DNA of 64,000 bases from Halichondria panicea (Eukaryota > Porifera > Demospongiae > Suberitida > Halichondriidae). The notes below the pieces were generated by a model that did not search any database, had not been told where the DNA came from, and saw only the letters and a list, made by a program, of their open reading frames with translations. How positions within the stretch are numbered: position 1 is the stretch's first letter; each line of letters opens with the position of its first letter. A program made the position numbers and the translations under genes. Shown here piece by piece: positions 15,969-27,226 of this stretch. The stretch covers positions 1,665,803-1,729,802 of the forward strand of contig NC_087380.1 in assembly GCF_963675165.1 (NCBI RefSeq), read 5' to 3'.

Positions 15969-16223
15969 TATGAGCGAGCATGCATAAGGCCACTGTTAGT
16001 TGCATATTTGTTTCAGATCAACCTCCCTCCTCGGTTTTGCTCACCTCCTCAATTAATTAAGTCATTATTGCTGATGTCAGCCATTATTTGAGGTCAAAGT
16101 CCTTTTTTTTGTTGACATTGCATTATTTTACCATGTGCCATGTGCAAGTTGCATTGTGCACCAAAAGCCAGTGCGTAAAAAAAATTAAACTATATTTTTA
16201 TGATCAGACTCCGTCCTTTCGTG

Positions 16224-16691
16224 TAGTCTCATGAATCAGCCGCCGTTCTTTTGGAACCACCGTCTGAGCACTCTTGTCATGAAGTCATTTCAAAATGGAA
16301 TGTTGATTGCTCACAAAACCAATGGAATGTAATTAAATCGTGATCTTACCCCCACACATATTTCCTAATTGTTATACAAATCACCAAGTGAAGGCATCTC
16401 TCTCTACTTGTGTTTTGCTGTGGTGCTAAATCTGTGCCCAAGGACCCCTGCTTGCTTGCTTATGCTTCGTAGCAGCTTCTATGTATGAAGTGTTTACCAT
16501 GCGTAATGCATGCGTAATGATTATCCAAATGCGTTGAGCAAAATGCAGTTCTTTGCTGCCTCCAAGTTCATCACCTGACTGGACTTCTGCAATTTGATTG
16601 GTCAAGACGGAATTCCGTCTTGGCACATAAAACGATGACAAGAGTGCTCAGACGGTGGTTCCAAAAGAACGGCGGCTGATTCATGAGACTA
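16224..16691. mobile_element. MULE-like MITE with 57-bp perfect TIRs and 9-bp target duplication
   Basis: The 468-bp element begins TAGTCTCATGAATCAGCCGC and ends with the reverse complement. The arms are about 57 bp and I found no mismatch. CCTTTCGTG flanks both sides (16215-16223 and 16692-16700). Long TIRs with 9-bp duplications are typical of Mutator-like elements. A 67-bp relative is at 55272-55338. Confidence 0.88.
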
Positions 16692-16864
16692 CCTTTCGTG
16701 TATTTTTGTCAGTTAAAAAACAGGATATGACGTCATCAAATGGGTAATGAAGACCTCCCTCCCTCATCGGGGTCGAGCTAGTATTCTCATCTGAAACAAG
16801 TTACAGTGGCCTAATTAATTATATAAACATTTATCAGTGGACATCTAAAAATAATAATAAAATG

Positions 16865-16985
16865 TGCATGGAATAGAAACACAAAGTGCTAACACAAACT
16901 TAGTGACAGTTTCATGAATAGTCGGGAGAATCCTCGTCTCTTGTGGCTCTTGACTGCTGCTCCATTGTCCGATGTCCTGGGGCAT
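16865..16985 (-). pseudogene. Orphan fragment of a RhoBTB last exon
   Basis: On the minus strand this matches the final exon and 3' UTR start of both RhoBTB genes (45087-45166 and 51235-51314): residues [21 protein letters not shown], with the surrounding AATGTGCATGGAATA phrase. The stop region is altered (the match to ..LFK-stop becomes LFMKL). No other RhoBTB exon is nearby. It is a relic of a third RhoBTB copy or a transposon-moved fragment, located about 28 kb from the intact genes. Confidence 0.8.
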
Positions 16986-17102
16986 GCCCGGTCTGTGTAC
17001 ATGTATATTGTAGTCACGTGATCACACACATGCATGCACCATGCAGATTTACTATTAATTTGTATGCACAATTATAGTATGCATGATATATAAAGTACAT
17101 GC

Positions 17103-18196
17103 TAGCCTCGATCCCAGGCCGAGTTTTCGCTTTTATAACGGTTAGGCGAACAACTAGGCCTGGTACTAGTTGTCTGCGCATGCGTCAAATTTTCATTGTA
17201 TTTGTGGTCGGCAAAAATATTTATAATCGAAATTTGTACACAGAAAATGCACAGAGTGAGCACAAAAGATGCACATAGGGAGCTGCTTCACTAGGGCCTG
17301 TGGAGTTGCCAGTTGTGCTGCAGCACGATTACAGTGACCCAGGGCAACTTCAAGATGATTGAATGCCTTCAAATTACGTTTCAAAACGATTTAGCAGGCT
17401 GCTGGACTTCTCTGATTCTATAGGCCCCAACTCGTAACTCAGTTAAACTTTGCTTGAGAAAACGTAGATTCTCTTGATGCCTCTGAGCTACCCAGCAACG
17501 CTCGAACGAGCAGGTCATACTCCAGTCCTGTAAGTATAGGACAATATTAAAAGAAACCAAACACGGTTAAACCCTTACCTCAAACTGTCCAGTCTCGTCC
17601 GTTAGTATAGCCAAGAGGAACTATGTTGGGATAGCTGGATAGTAGCCATTGCTCCTGTACAGAGAAGTGGACATTCTAAATACGTGTAGATCTATACATA
17701 TCGTATTAAACAGGTTATAGTGTCATTGTCAACGAGCTGATGATGGCAGCACCAAGTTGTCTAGCTCACACTCTTCACTTGATCCACCATATTAATGATG
17801 ATACTATAGTCTACCTAGCTAGATATATCTTACCAAACATGAACAAGACTTGATAGCATAGGGCCCACACAAAAACATCTGACCTTAACAAGCTTGACAA
17901 AGCTTTTATACCTCTTCCCTTGTTGTTCAGTCTTCAGAATAATGTTTTCTAAGCTTCAGAGAAGAGAGAAGCTTCAGCTATTACTAAGAGCCATTCCAAT
18001 CGATTCCAATAATGATAAAACGGGAACTGACTTCTAGTACACGATAGTACACGAATATAAATGACACGAAAGTGAACGAGAATATCCATTCGTCAGAATC
18101 TGACGAACGACTGACGCATGCGCAGACAACTAGTACCAGGCCTAGTTGTTCGCCTAACCGTTATAAAAGCGAAAACTCGGCCTGGGATCGAGGCTA
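17103..18196 (+). mobile_element. 1094-bp element of the TAGCCTCGA family (copy 1)
   Basis: Terminal inverted repeats of about 85-90 bp start TAGCCTCGATCCCAGGCCGA and include CGCTTTTATAACGGTTAGGC. A same-length copy in the opposite orientation is at 19431-20529. The flanks AGTACATGC and TGTATATGC agree at 7 of 9 positions, consistent with a decayed 9-bp duplication. A short ORF on the minus strand (MKRNLKAFNH..., 17384-17193) is shared with the other copy but resembles nothing I know. No transposase is seen. Confidence 0.85.
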
Positions 18197-18494
18197 TGTA
18201 TATGCATGATCAGTAGGTTTTACATAGGATTGGCAGTGGGTTTGCCCATAGATAGTAGAGGAAGGGGATTGGAAACGGGATCACGTGCGCTTATGCTTGC
18301 AACGTAAGGCCTCTGGGACCATGCGCGTGGCAACCAATAGACACCTTGAAGTGTGATTTTACTGTTTTGAGGTCAAGAGAAGCTTTTGAAAAGAAGCAAA
18401 TGAGAGGATACTAGGTAAGTAAATGTATGAATAGCCCTAAAATTTGTCTTGAGGCATGGCTAGGTACAAAATGAAACATTATAATTATTACTCA

Positions 18495-18560
18495 GGGGCG
18501 GATCCAGGGGTGATTTTGAGGGGCTGAAGCCCCCCCTTTTGAAAAAACTACCCATGTATT
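18495..18560 (+). mobile_element. Left end of a CAGGGGCGGATCCAGG-type element
   Basis: CAGGGGCGGATCCAGG, followed by GGGCTGAAGCCCCCCC, is one end. A matching opposite end, CCTGGATCCGCCCCTG, lies at about 20898-20913. A complete relative with CAGTGGCGGATCCAGG ends is at 55538-55922. The flanks of the two ends here do not match, so they may belong to different or rearranged copies. Confidence 0.55.
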
Positions 18561-19307
18561 GCTAGTCTGAGGTTACAACAATTTTGCCACCAACCTTGTT
18601 ACTTATGCATCTGCATGTAGACTCACTGACTTAAGAGATGCTAGACAATAGCCAAGTCTAGCTACTAAGAGTATAAAGGATGTAGGCTAGCTAGCTGGAC
18701 ATGCATACTATACTGTACTAGCTAGTAGCTAGCTAGCTAGCTAGAACTAATAAAGTGCGTAGGTCAACTATTGCTGTTGCTGAGTCAGCTCCTTGTGCAA
18801 TGTTTTGTAGCCTCGATCATATCCCAGGCCCTAGGCCTTGTGAAGGAGGCTATTGTGCATTAGTCTGGCCCCAGACCACTCCCTTGCACGTGATCTGACA
18901 TGTGCCAGGGAGAGGGTCTGGCATTTAGAGTCACTTTTCTTGGTTCAGATGTCAAAATTTGACATCTCCAATCAGATTAGCAAGAATGCAATTAAACTGT
19001 CACATGATTCCACTTCACAGAGGAGGTTGATAGTACTTGACCTTTGTCATTTTTAAAACTATGCCAGTAGGCAATGGCTAACTTAAATTCCTGTATACAT
19101 CAACTAAAAATGTTATTTCAAGTACAGAGAATCTTTCAAACCTCACTAAATCTGTATAGGAGTAGAGATAATAGCCAGCCAGTTTTAGCATCGTCACCAC
19201 GCCCATTTCCGACACGCCCACTTTTGACTGTCTGAAAACCAAGAAAAGTGACTCTGTTTGCCAGTCTCTCCCCGGGAGGAGTCTGGCCTCGAGACTAATT
19301 GTGCATG
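18561..19307. other. Non-coding repetitive stretch
   Basis: Contains GCTAGCTA-rich sequence, a short TAGCCTCGATC...GGAGGCTA foldback at about 18809-18854, and inverted phrases around CAGTCTCTCCCCGGGAGGAG and GCCAGGGAGAGGGTCTGG (about 18902 and 19260). Those look like ends of another inverted-repeat element. No gene is supported. Confidence 0.45.
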
Positions 19308-19413
19308 TAGCCTCGATCCCAGGCCGAGTTTTCGCTTTTATAACGGTTAGGCAAGCAAATAGTTGTTTGCCTAACCATTATAAAAGCGAAAACTCGGCCT
19401 GGGATCGAGGCTA
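19308..19413. mobile_element. 106-bp palindromic TAGCCTCGA element with perfect 9-bp target duplication
   Basis: Two arms of about 50 bp face each other with a very short centre. Each begins TAGCCTCGATCCCAGGCCGA. TTGTGCATG flanks both sides (19299-19307 and 19414-19422). The arms are the ends of the 1094-bp elements nearby, so this is an internal-deletion derivative that still transposed. Confidence 0.9.
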
Positions 19414-19430
19414 TTGTGCATGCTGTTGAG

Positions 19431-20529
19431 TAGCCTCGATCCCAGGCCGAGTTTTCGCTTTTATAATGGTTAGGCGAACAACTGGGCCTGGTACTAGTTG
19501 TCTGCGCATGCGTCAGTCGTTCGTCAGATTCTGACGAATGGATATTCTCGTTCACTTTCGTGACATTTATATTCGTGTACTATCGTGTACTAGAAGTCAG
19601 TTCCCGTTTTATCATTATTGGAATCGATTGGAATGGCTCTTAGCTGAAGCTTCTCTCTTCTCTGAAGCTTATTCTGAAGACTGAACAACAAGGGAAGAGG
19701 TATAAAGCTTTGTCAAGCTTGTTAAGGTCAGATATTTTTGTGTGGGCCCTATGGCCGGCTGTGCTATCAAGTCTTGTTCATGTTTGGCAAGAATGTAGGT
19801 AGACTATAGTTTCATCATTAATATGGATATGGTGGATCAAATGAAGAGTGTGAGCTAGAGAACTTGGTGCTGCCATCATCAGCTCGTCGACAATGACACT
19901 ATAACCGAGAAATTTAATATGTATAGATCTACACGTATTTAAAATGTCTACTTCTCTGTACAGGAGCAATGGCTAATATCCAGCTATCCCAACAGTGCTC
20001 CTCTTGGCTATACTAACGGACGAGACTGGACAGTTTGAGGTAAGGGTTTAACCGTCTTTGGTTTCTTTTAATATTGTCCTATACTCACAGACACAGGACT
20101 GGAGTATGACCTGCTCATTCGAGCGTTGCTGGGTAGCTCAGAGACATCAAGAGAATCTACGTTTTCTCAAGCAATGAGTTACGAGTTGGGGCCTAGAATC
20201 AGAGAAGTCCAGCAGCCTGCTAAATCTTTTTGAAACGTAATTTGAAGGCATTCAATCATCCTGAAGTTGCCCTGGGTCACTGTAATTGTGCTGCAGCACA
20301 ACTGGCAACTCCCCAGGCCTTTGTGAAGCAGCTCCCTATGTGCATCTTTTGTGTACTCACCCTGTGCATTTTCTGTGTACAAATTTCTATTATTGATTTA
20401 TTAAATATTTTTGCCGACCACAAATATACAATGAAAATTTGACGCATGCGCAGACAACTAGTACCAGGCCCAGTTGTTCGCCTAACCGTTATAAAAGCGA
20501 AAACTCGGCCTGGGATCGAGGCTAGGCTA
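19431..20529 (-). mobile_element. 1.1-kb element of the TAGCCTCGA family (copy 2, inverted)
   Basis: The ends are the same as in the copy at 17103-18196 and the interior matches in the opposite orientation. The right end reads GAGGCTAGGCTA, with a 5-bp terminal repeat. GCTGTTGAG flanks both sides (19422-19430 and 20530-20538), a perfect 9-bp duplication. The shared short ORF lies at 20230-20442. Confidence 0.88.
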
Positions 20530-20538
20530 GCTGTTGAG

Positions 20539-21169
20539 CTGCAACATGGAGCAGATCTCAGACTTTTTCAGCTAGTTGCAAGGAAGCAGCCTTATCTCCT
20601 CTCACTCTCAGTGCAGTCTGGGTAGGCATTGTGATTCTTTCATGTACCAAGAGTGCATGAATGTAGATGTAACATCTACAGTATATACATCCTTTTGTTG
20701 ATCAGAACGAGTTTTTTGTATTAACTTTTTCATATTCAGTATTCACTTATTAATATGACAGTTCAAAGGTAAAAGTGTGAGCAAATTGTAAAAAGCAAAA
20801 AAGTTCGCCTCGCCATGCTCCCCCTCCCATACCCACCCCGCTCTGCCACCCTCGTACGGGGCTTCGCCCCTTTCTACTAGCCCCCCCCTTTCATTTTTCC
20901 TGGATCCGCCCCTGCAGAGAGCTGCAAGGCTCTGCTGACTTGCAGCCATAATTTTAGACTTGAACTTTTGGCATCAATCATTTTTAACAATCATGGTTGA
21001 TCATTACCCACTATTCGGTTGATTGCATGCAGCAAAATTAAAGATGTTCATCATGACAATTATAATCAATGTGTGTATAAAAGCTAGCTATTAGTAGTTT
21101 TATGTTATGTAGTTTGGCACCTCCACCGAGGCATCAGCACCTGCGGTGCTTTCATTGTTTACTGCAAGG
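20539..21169. repeat. CGGATCC-type right end plus partial family A repeat
   Basis: At about 20860-20913 lies the right end CCTGGATCCGCCCCTG. It is followed at 20914-21160 by the distal half of repeat family A (GCTGCAAGGCTCTGCTGACT to CCTCCACCGAGGCATCAGCA). No gene is supported. Confidence 0.6.
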
Positions 21170-21890
21170 CTGCATGGGGGAGGATTCTATAGCTTTGGCT
21201 TCTTCCTTTCGCTTTGTTCGAGAGTAATATAGAAGCCGCTCGTTTGCTGCAAATTCTAGCTTGAGTTTTCTTCCATTTGCTTTGTTCGAGAGTAGGAGCC
21301 GCTCTTTTCTTGGGCAGTGTATTTACTGCAAGGCCGCATGGGGGAGGAGCTGGATGTAGGGAAGTGCTGGTGCTGGGATTCTAGCTTCTTCCTTTCGCTT
21401 TGTTTGAGAGTAGTATATATAGGAGATGCTCATTTGCTGGGCTTGTTTGCTGCAAATTCTAGCTTGAGTTTCTTCCTTTCACTTTGTTCGAGTAATACGA
21501 GTCTATGGCATACCAAAAGTATGCCATAGACCATGCCATAGTAGTTGCTTGTTTGCTGCAAAAGCATCAAGGAGCTGCCGTTTTGTGGGTTAAGCTAAGA
21601 CTATATATTGTCCATTTAAACTGTGAGTTTACTTGAATAGACACAGATTTAGTAGAGCCACATGCAGAGAGATGCCAACTTTTCAGATATTAATTTTCAA
21701 AAGAAATGATGCAGTTGCTATAGGTTGACTGTTTATATAGGTTAATGACTGTTGCTAAGCTAGTGCATTTCTAGTAGCCAATAGGTTTTGGGATCTAAAT
21801 GGGTTAGATAATGTGCATTCGGTATCTATGGTTATAGTGTCCCTCATCCCTCGGGCTATGCCCTCGAGCTTTGGGACACTATAACACATA
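21170..21890. repeat. Inverted duplicate of 29140-29770 with an internal hairpin
   Basis: Phrases here such as CTAGTAGCCAATAGGTTTTG and GCATTCGGTATCTATGG recur as reverse complements at 29200-29300. TGCAAGGCTGCATGGGGGAG recurs at about 29750. At 21834-21886 a hairpin has arms TTATAGTGTCCC and GGGACACTATAA, and the same hairpin is at 29142-29192. Repeated GAGTAG/CGCTTTGTTCGAGAG units are also present. It is a dispersed repeat with no coding content. Confidence 0.7.
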
Positions 21891-22221
21891 GATACCTCAT
21901 GCCTATTATCTAACCATTACATAGAAGCAGTAGCAATTGTAATCGTTTCAGGGAATACAAACATGGAAAATGATGAGCATTCTTTTTCTCTCACAAGCCA
22001 GACGTTTCATCCCATACCTATTTTTGGGTCTGGTTTCCGTGAGACTAGTAAATACGGTCAAAACCATGGCCACACAATACTGTACTACTTTTTCACTTAT
22101 AGACTTGCAACTTCTAACTTCCTGTTGCCCTAATTTATTATAAACCGTATCATGGAGTTATCTAGTCACATTAATTTTGTTTAGTCTACATAGTTGCATG
22201 CATGGTGCTGTAATAGCAGTA

Positions 22222-22695
22222 ATGCAGGCACATACAGTGTCAGTGTTGGTGGTTTTGGTAGCATTGTCAGCTACTCCAATAGAACCAGCAATGCTCACTC
22301 TGACCACCAACTCCCCTGAAAACTGTGGCAAAGGACTCACTCATAATGGAGTGTTTGTGCTGGTGGAGTATCGTTTGATAGAGACACAACCTAGCCCATG
22401 GACGCTCCTTCAGAGTATTAGCTTGAATGCTATACAGGTTTGCCTATAATTATAATTACAACAGCTATATATATATAGATCTATACTTATATGTATTACG
22501 TTCCACAATCATACAGTTGGCTTAACGAAATCCCAGATAGACATTATTACACCTGGAAATCTTCTGCCAAATGACACGATACAGCTGCGGAACATTCAGC
22601 CAGAACATGGTGGTGGTTCCTGTAACTGCTGGGGAGTGGACAAACTGAGTTTTACATCAACTAATTAATGGAAGCAGTCTCAATGTTTCTTCGGC
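22222..22695 (+). pseudogene. Truncated copy of the adhesion GPCR first exon
   Basis: About 470 bp nearly identical to GPCR exon 1 at 37956-38407, including the signal peptide and the CNCWGVD segment. A 2-bp insertion (GCTATACAG versus GCTACAG in the intact gene) shifts the frame after about 70 codons. A later ACTAATTAATGG insertion adds a stop, and the splice donor TTCTTGGTAAG has become TTCTTCGGC. None of the downstream exons follow. The upstream 200 bp also match (21950-22221 against 37665-37955), so this is the remnant of the duplicated unit and not a retrocopy. Confidence 0.88.
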
Positions 22696-24567
22696 TGGCT
22701 CTGTCTTATAGCTTCACTCCTACTCCCCCTCCTCCTCCTTCTATATAGCGGAGTCTTACAAGTTAATGGTGGCTGGTATGAAGAATAGTGGCTAGAGTCT
22801 ACAAGTGCTGGTGGAATGAAGAATGAACTGGTGGCTACAAGTTCTGGTGTGAATTAGAATGGTGGCTGATTGATTTTGAAATGGATGTTCATTAATTGAG
22901 TGTCATGACGAACTTTGGTATCTATACAATAGAGCTAGTGCTCATGATCCTTGCCAGTACATGTATATGGACTTTTTAGCGTAAGATTTTCTAGAAAACT
23001 TAAGTTATGTTCCTTTCCTTTGGTTTGCCCATGCTCTAAATGTCATCTACAGGCTCCTGAGTTTTGCTCTGTTTACCACTCTAATCACTCTATATCAGCT
23101 GCTCCAATATTGGAGTAAATCTATCACTTATTCACCCAATTTTTATATCATCAAAAGCCTGCTCAATTTCTTTTGTGCAAAGCTGTTTCACATGAAATCA
23201 TTATAGCCATGCATGCAGTGCCACCAGTTTATATGAACATGATTCAAATGACACATTATAAGTGCATGCAGCATCAGCAATTGCGATAGCACACAAATAG
23301 TTTATATACTGATACGTCTATAGGTACGTGTAGTCACAACTGCAAACCAATGCAAATCATTGCATCCCTCTAGATTGGATTCGGAGTTGACACACAGATA
23401 TGATACTAGTGCTGCTGCCTGATGAGGAACACAGTCAATCTGAACCTACTCACTCACTCATCACTTCCTCACCAGTCAAGTCAGCGGGGTCTGAACTGAA
23501 TCATTCCCATTTCAACGGCGGCCTAAAAACGAGGCTATTACTCCAAAGGTCAAAGTACTTTGGAGTATTCCTGTGTTTAGCCTCACCATACTAGAGGGAA
23601 GGGCAGAGGGAAGGGATTGGAAACACAGGGATTTCACGCGGCCCATGCGTGTCGCACCGGAAATAGACAGGAAATAGACAGGAAGTTAATTAATTGGGGC
23701 CAAAAGAGAGTGAACAGCTAGCTGTCTCTGGCCCACAGTAGCTACTAGCTACTACATACATAGATCTGAACTAGTTTCTTTGGTTGCTGTACATCAGAAT
23801 GAGACTTTTCTCGGTTGCATTGAAGAATTACACATCCTATTATAAAGACCTTAACAAACCTTCAAAGAACAAGACATGCGCACCCACAAAAAAAAGTATA
23901 GTATTAGGCGCAGCTCATGACCATAATTATAGACTACATACTTATATTTCTTAACATTATGATATACACAATCACAAAGGATGCATGGAGAAATGATGAT
24001 GTTTACAAACATAAAACATAATTTTTGTAAGTCTGACGACGTTTAGGTAGTGGTGTATTTCCGTCATCTGGTCACTACACAGCTTTTGCACGACCAATCG
24101 TAATGAATAACAGTGTCCCTTCCCTCTGTCATTGGTATGCCAAACTTTTCCAAAGGGTCTTGGCAGATCCTCAGATGTTCTGAGTACCCTGGGAAAGCAA
24201 TTTACGGGTAAGTTTGAATTAGCATATTTCCAAAACTATACAGGTTAGCAAGGAAAAACTTTTCTCAAGGCACATCGGGATCCTTAGGCAATATGTAGAC
24301 CTGAACAATAGTGATGTACAATGTATTGTTAACCAGCAACTCCCCCGCAAACAAATGTACTTACGAATTCTTCTTTTCACACTTTTATGTTAATATTAAA
24401 AAATAAACAGCCTAATTCTCAACTTAGCTATGCCTAAGGCATATTTCAATGCTTCCTCTACACTGTGATCACTCTCAAGCAACCATGGCTACTTCCTAGC
24501 TCAGGATATCCCCCCACAAAGTTTCATACCTTCAAATTCCCAGCTAAATAGATGTAAAATAGTGCTA
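22696..24567. other. Non-coding intergenic sequence
   Basis: No supported gene. A possible inverted-repeat end, AGAGGGAAGGGATTGGAAAC, lies at about 23608, with a loose partner GTTTCCAATCCCTCCCCTCT at about 24988. That could bracket a 1.4-kb element containing the pogo-like MITE. The rest shows nothing recognisable. Confidence 0.4.
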
Positions 24568-24764
24568 CAGTTGAGCCTCGGTTATCCGAACACCTTTGTC
24601 CCCGGGCCCATTCGGGTAAGTGAAATATTCGGATAATCAAAAGCTGGCTTTTTGCCAGCCACGTGGGCAATTTCCTACTGCGCATGCTCAGATTGCACTA
24701 TGCTCTAGCATTCGGATAATCGAGGATTCGGATAACCGGGATTCGGATAACCGAGGCTCAACTG
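24568..24764. mobile_element. pogo/Tigger-like MITE (197 bp)
   Basis: The ends are CAGTTGAGCCTCGGTTATCC and its reverse complement GGATAACCGAGGCTCAACTG, flanked by TA on both sides. Interior ATTCGGATAA motifs repeat. The CAGTTGAGCCTCG-type end with TA duplication matches the pogo/Tigger group by recall. It is non-autonomous. Confidence 0.85.
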
Positions 24765-25153
24765 TACATGGACCTCTGATGATCAAATAAATTAGGTAAA
24801 TGATGTAAACCATACATTTACTATGGATAATGTACATACATACTAGCTCTGCCAGTGCTTACTGGAGTTTTCTTCAGTTTCTTCTCTTTTGTCTTTGCAG
24901 CTGTCTCGCAATCAATCGCAATCAATACTTGCGGAATGCAACACGCATGGTGTCAGAATTCTCTAGGGCAATACATTGGTCACCTGAGATGTTTCCAATC
25001 CCTCCCCTCTACTATCTATGGCCTCACTCAAAGAGATCAATTTTCACAAATGGCTATATACTGCTAGCTAGCTGTTTTAACAGATATTTTCTGAGTATTG
25101 TAGCTAACAAAAAGCTAGCGCTTTAGTGCAAGGCTAACTCATATGTTGAATAG

Positions 25154-25405
25154 AAAGTTTGTGCGGACAGATGATGCTATGAAAGATTCTGAAGAGACCT
25201 TCAATGTGAGTCAAACTAGCCATAACTCGAGAAAGAAGCTTTAGTTTGCTAATCCACGAATCAAAATCCAAGAGAACGTGGCTAGAAGCCTATAGAAGCT
25301 GTTAGCTTTCGTCGCATTGCAACCGTTGAGCAGTCAGACAGTACACACACACAGACAGTCAGCTTTACCGTATCCCTCGTGCGGCTACGCCTCGAGGCAT
25401 AATAA
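25154..25405 (-). repeat. Diverged repeat family A fragment
   Basis: AACTCGAGAAAGAAGCTTTA, then AAGCCTATAGAAGCTGTTAG, a CA-rich stretch, and CGAGGCATAATAAT follow the same order as the family A copies, with many substitutions. Confidence 0.6.
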
Positions 25406-25422
25406 TTATGGACATAAATATA

Positions 25423-25637
25423 ATGAGGGCGGATAATTAATGAGACGCCTATACTGAGACGCCTATACTGTGTACTTGCACATGTGCGGTAGCCTCCTTC
25501 GCAGGCCTTCCTTTTTTTCAGTTATAATTTTGTTTCTGTTGTTTGTCACAATATTAACACCATACGGGAATAATTGGAGGGAGCAAAGAAAGAAAAAAGG
25601 AAGCCACTAAGAAAAAGGAAGGCCTGCCCCGCTAAGT
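25423..25637. repeat. Inverted-repeat element with GCAGGCCTTCC / GGAAGGCCTGC arms
   Basis: TAGCCTCCTTCGCAGGCCTT at about 25490 pairs with AAGGCCTGCCCCGCTA at about 25618-25635. The interior has TTTTTTTC and AAAAAGG arms. The preceding GAGGGCGGATAATTAATGAG phrase also occurs at about 7418. Similar TTTTTC/GAAAAA foldbacks are at about 30890-31015 and 32730-32890. Confidence 0.6.
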
Positions 25638-25809
25638 CTTGTGATCTGCTACTGACGTAGCCAAATTTAATTGAGCGTGGGCAAGAGTAAACCGCAATAT
25701 CTGTCCTCCCACACACTGTGACACAGTACTTAGAGCGTATTTACCAGGAACTAGAGGCAAAGAGTGTGTGAAGCTACAGAACACAGTATGTAGAAGTTAG
25801 CTCTACAAG

Positions 25810-26034
25810 ATGAAGCATGAAAGGCTAAGAGTACTACTGTATCTGATAATAGCACTTGTCGAAAGGACCTGGGCAAAGAAGGAACTTATCCCAGATCCTG
25901 GACAACTCACAGCAATACTTCTGACATGCCAACATTTACAGATCCCTTCATGTCATCAGAAGGAATGTTTTAGTCCAAGTCATAATAATAATAATAATAA
26001 GATTGCCCTGGAACAATCACACTATCCAAACTAG
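25810..26034 (+). CDS. Possible small ORF with signal-peptide-like start (doubtful)
   Basis: A 74-residue ORF begins MKHERLRVLLYLIIALVERT, which resembles a signal peptide. It then has three cysteines and an N-rich run from an AAT microsatellite. No homologous family or further exon was recognised, and there is no duplicate copy to compare. It could be the first exon of a small secreted protein or a chance ORF between mobile elements. Confidence 0.15.
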   Translation: MKHERLRVLLYLIIALVERTWAKKELIPDPGQLTAILLTCQHLQIPSCHQKECFSPSHNNNNNKIALEQSHYPN

Positions 26035-26357
26035 AAGGGCAAGGGCAACCAATTTTATCCTCGGATAATTACAGTAGAACTACAGCAGAACTACAACTAC
26101 AACTACAGACTACAAGACTCGCCTTATCAAACTCAATGTGCTCCCACTCTCAAGACCTCAAATTCGACCCAGTCGAGTGTTTTAAATTACAGCAGACAAT
26201 GTAGACCTGAGTGCTTATCTGCAGGTATTATTTCCATATCCACTATAGAGCTGGTTCTACTGCCAGAAAATTTCCAAAAGGAGCAGAACCTCTAATACTA
26301 CTACAATAGGATTACACGACTATGGAATTGACAGGACCCTATCGATCTTCAATCTAT

Positions 26358-26758
26358 TACCGTATATATCTTCTAATTTATCGGACACTTCTAATTACCC
26401 GGACACTCTTTTGGGCAATTTTCGTTGTTCTAATACAACGGACACTCCAGTACTTTAATATTACATTTGTTCTAAATATCCGGACAATACTTTGAAAAGT
26501 AGAGTTTACATTCACAGACGGCAAGTAAGACTTAGAGTGCTGCAGTTAGATAGCTTTGAGTAGCTAGTTTTAGATAGCTAGTGCAACTATTCAGTCGCAC
26601 ACTGTTCTATTAAACTTAGCTAGCTCGCATGCAGCTGCTTGCTTGTTCTAATTATTCCGGACACTTTGCATGCTCTATAAAAATCTGTTCCTATTATACC
26701 CGGACAATTTCCAAAATAATTATTTTTTACTGTCCGATAAATTAGAAGATATACGGTA
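26358..26758. mobile_element. 401-bp MITE with TACCGTATATATCTTCTAAT-type ends
   Basis: The left end TACCGTATATATCTTCTAAT is mirrored by ATTAGAAGATATACGGTA on the right, an arm of about 30 bp with one small gap. Inside, TTCTAATTA...CGGACA motifs recur at least six times at about 30-50 bp spacing. No ORF. Confidence 0.82.
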
Positions 26759-27226
26759 CATGTATTAAACTAAGGGAAAATTCGACATTGGTGCTCGTTC
26801 CCCTGTGAAAACTGTCTCATGCACACAAATTAGTATAGTTTAGTCACTCTGTCAGTACTCATGAGATCACAACCTTGCAACATTGTCATTTTACACTGTT
26901 TCTAGACTAGACTACTGCTCAATAATAACTCAAACCTCAATTTGAGGCTTGAGGATAGGCTCAAAGATAGACCTTTAGTCTTCAGACTTCACTATGCTAG
27001 GTATTAAAGCCATTGTCTATGATAATTATCTCCAGACTTACATATGGCCACTCCAAATGAGACTGTAGTTTCCCGTCAGAGACCTAGTAAATTATATGCG
27101 GGTGTGAGCAGTATTATCATTATTCATTACTATGAACTCATTATAAATCTGTTGCGGCATCAATGAATTTAATTAATCACCCACAAAAATGTTACTATGT
27201 TATGGTTAGAACATGGGCATGAGGTA
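26759..27226. other. Non-coding spacer with a GGCCACTCCAAATGAGACTG repeat end
   Basis: No gene. At about 27046-27085 lies GGCCACTCCAAATGAGACTG followed by TAGTTTCCCGTC. The reverse complement is at about 30833-30870, and relatives bound 50025-50420. It may be one end of an element of about 3.8 kb enclosing the 1.9-kb transposon. Confidence 0.4.

Noticed and set aside
17193-17384. Short ORF MKRNLKAFNH... shared with 20230-20442
   Set aside because: It lies inside two copies of the same 1.1-kb mobile element, so its conservation reflects recent duplication. No known domain and too short for a transposase.
24830-25126. 98-residue ORF with hydrophobic N-terminus
   Set aside because: No splice-linked neighbour or recognisable family. 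It overlaps a possible inverted-repeat element end (about 24988-25021), so it is probably chance.
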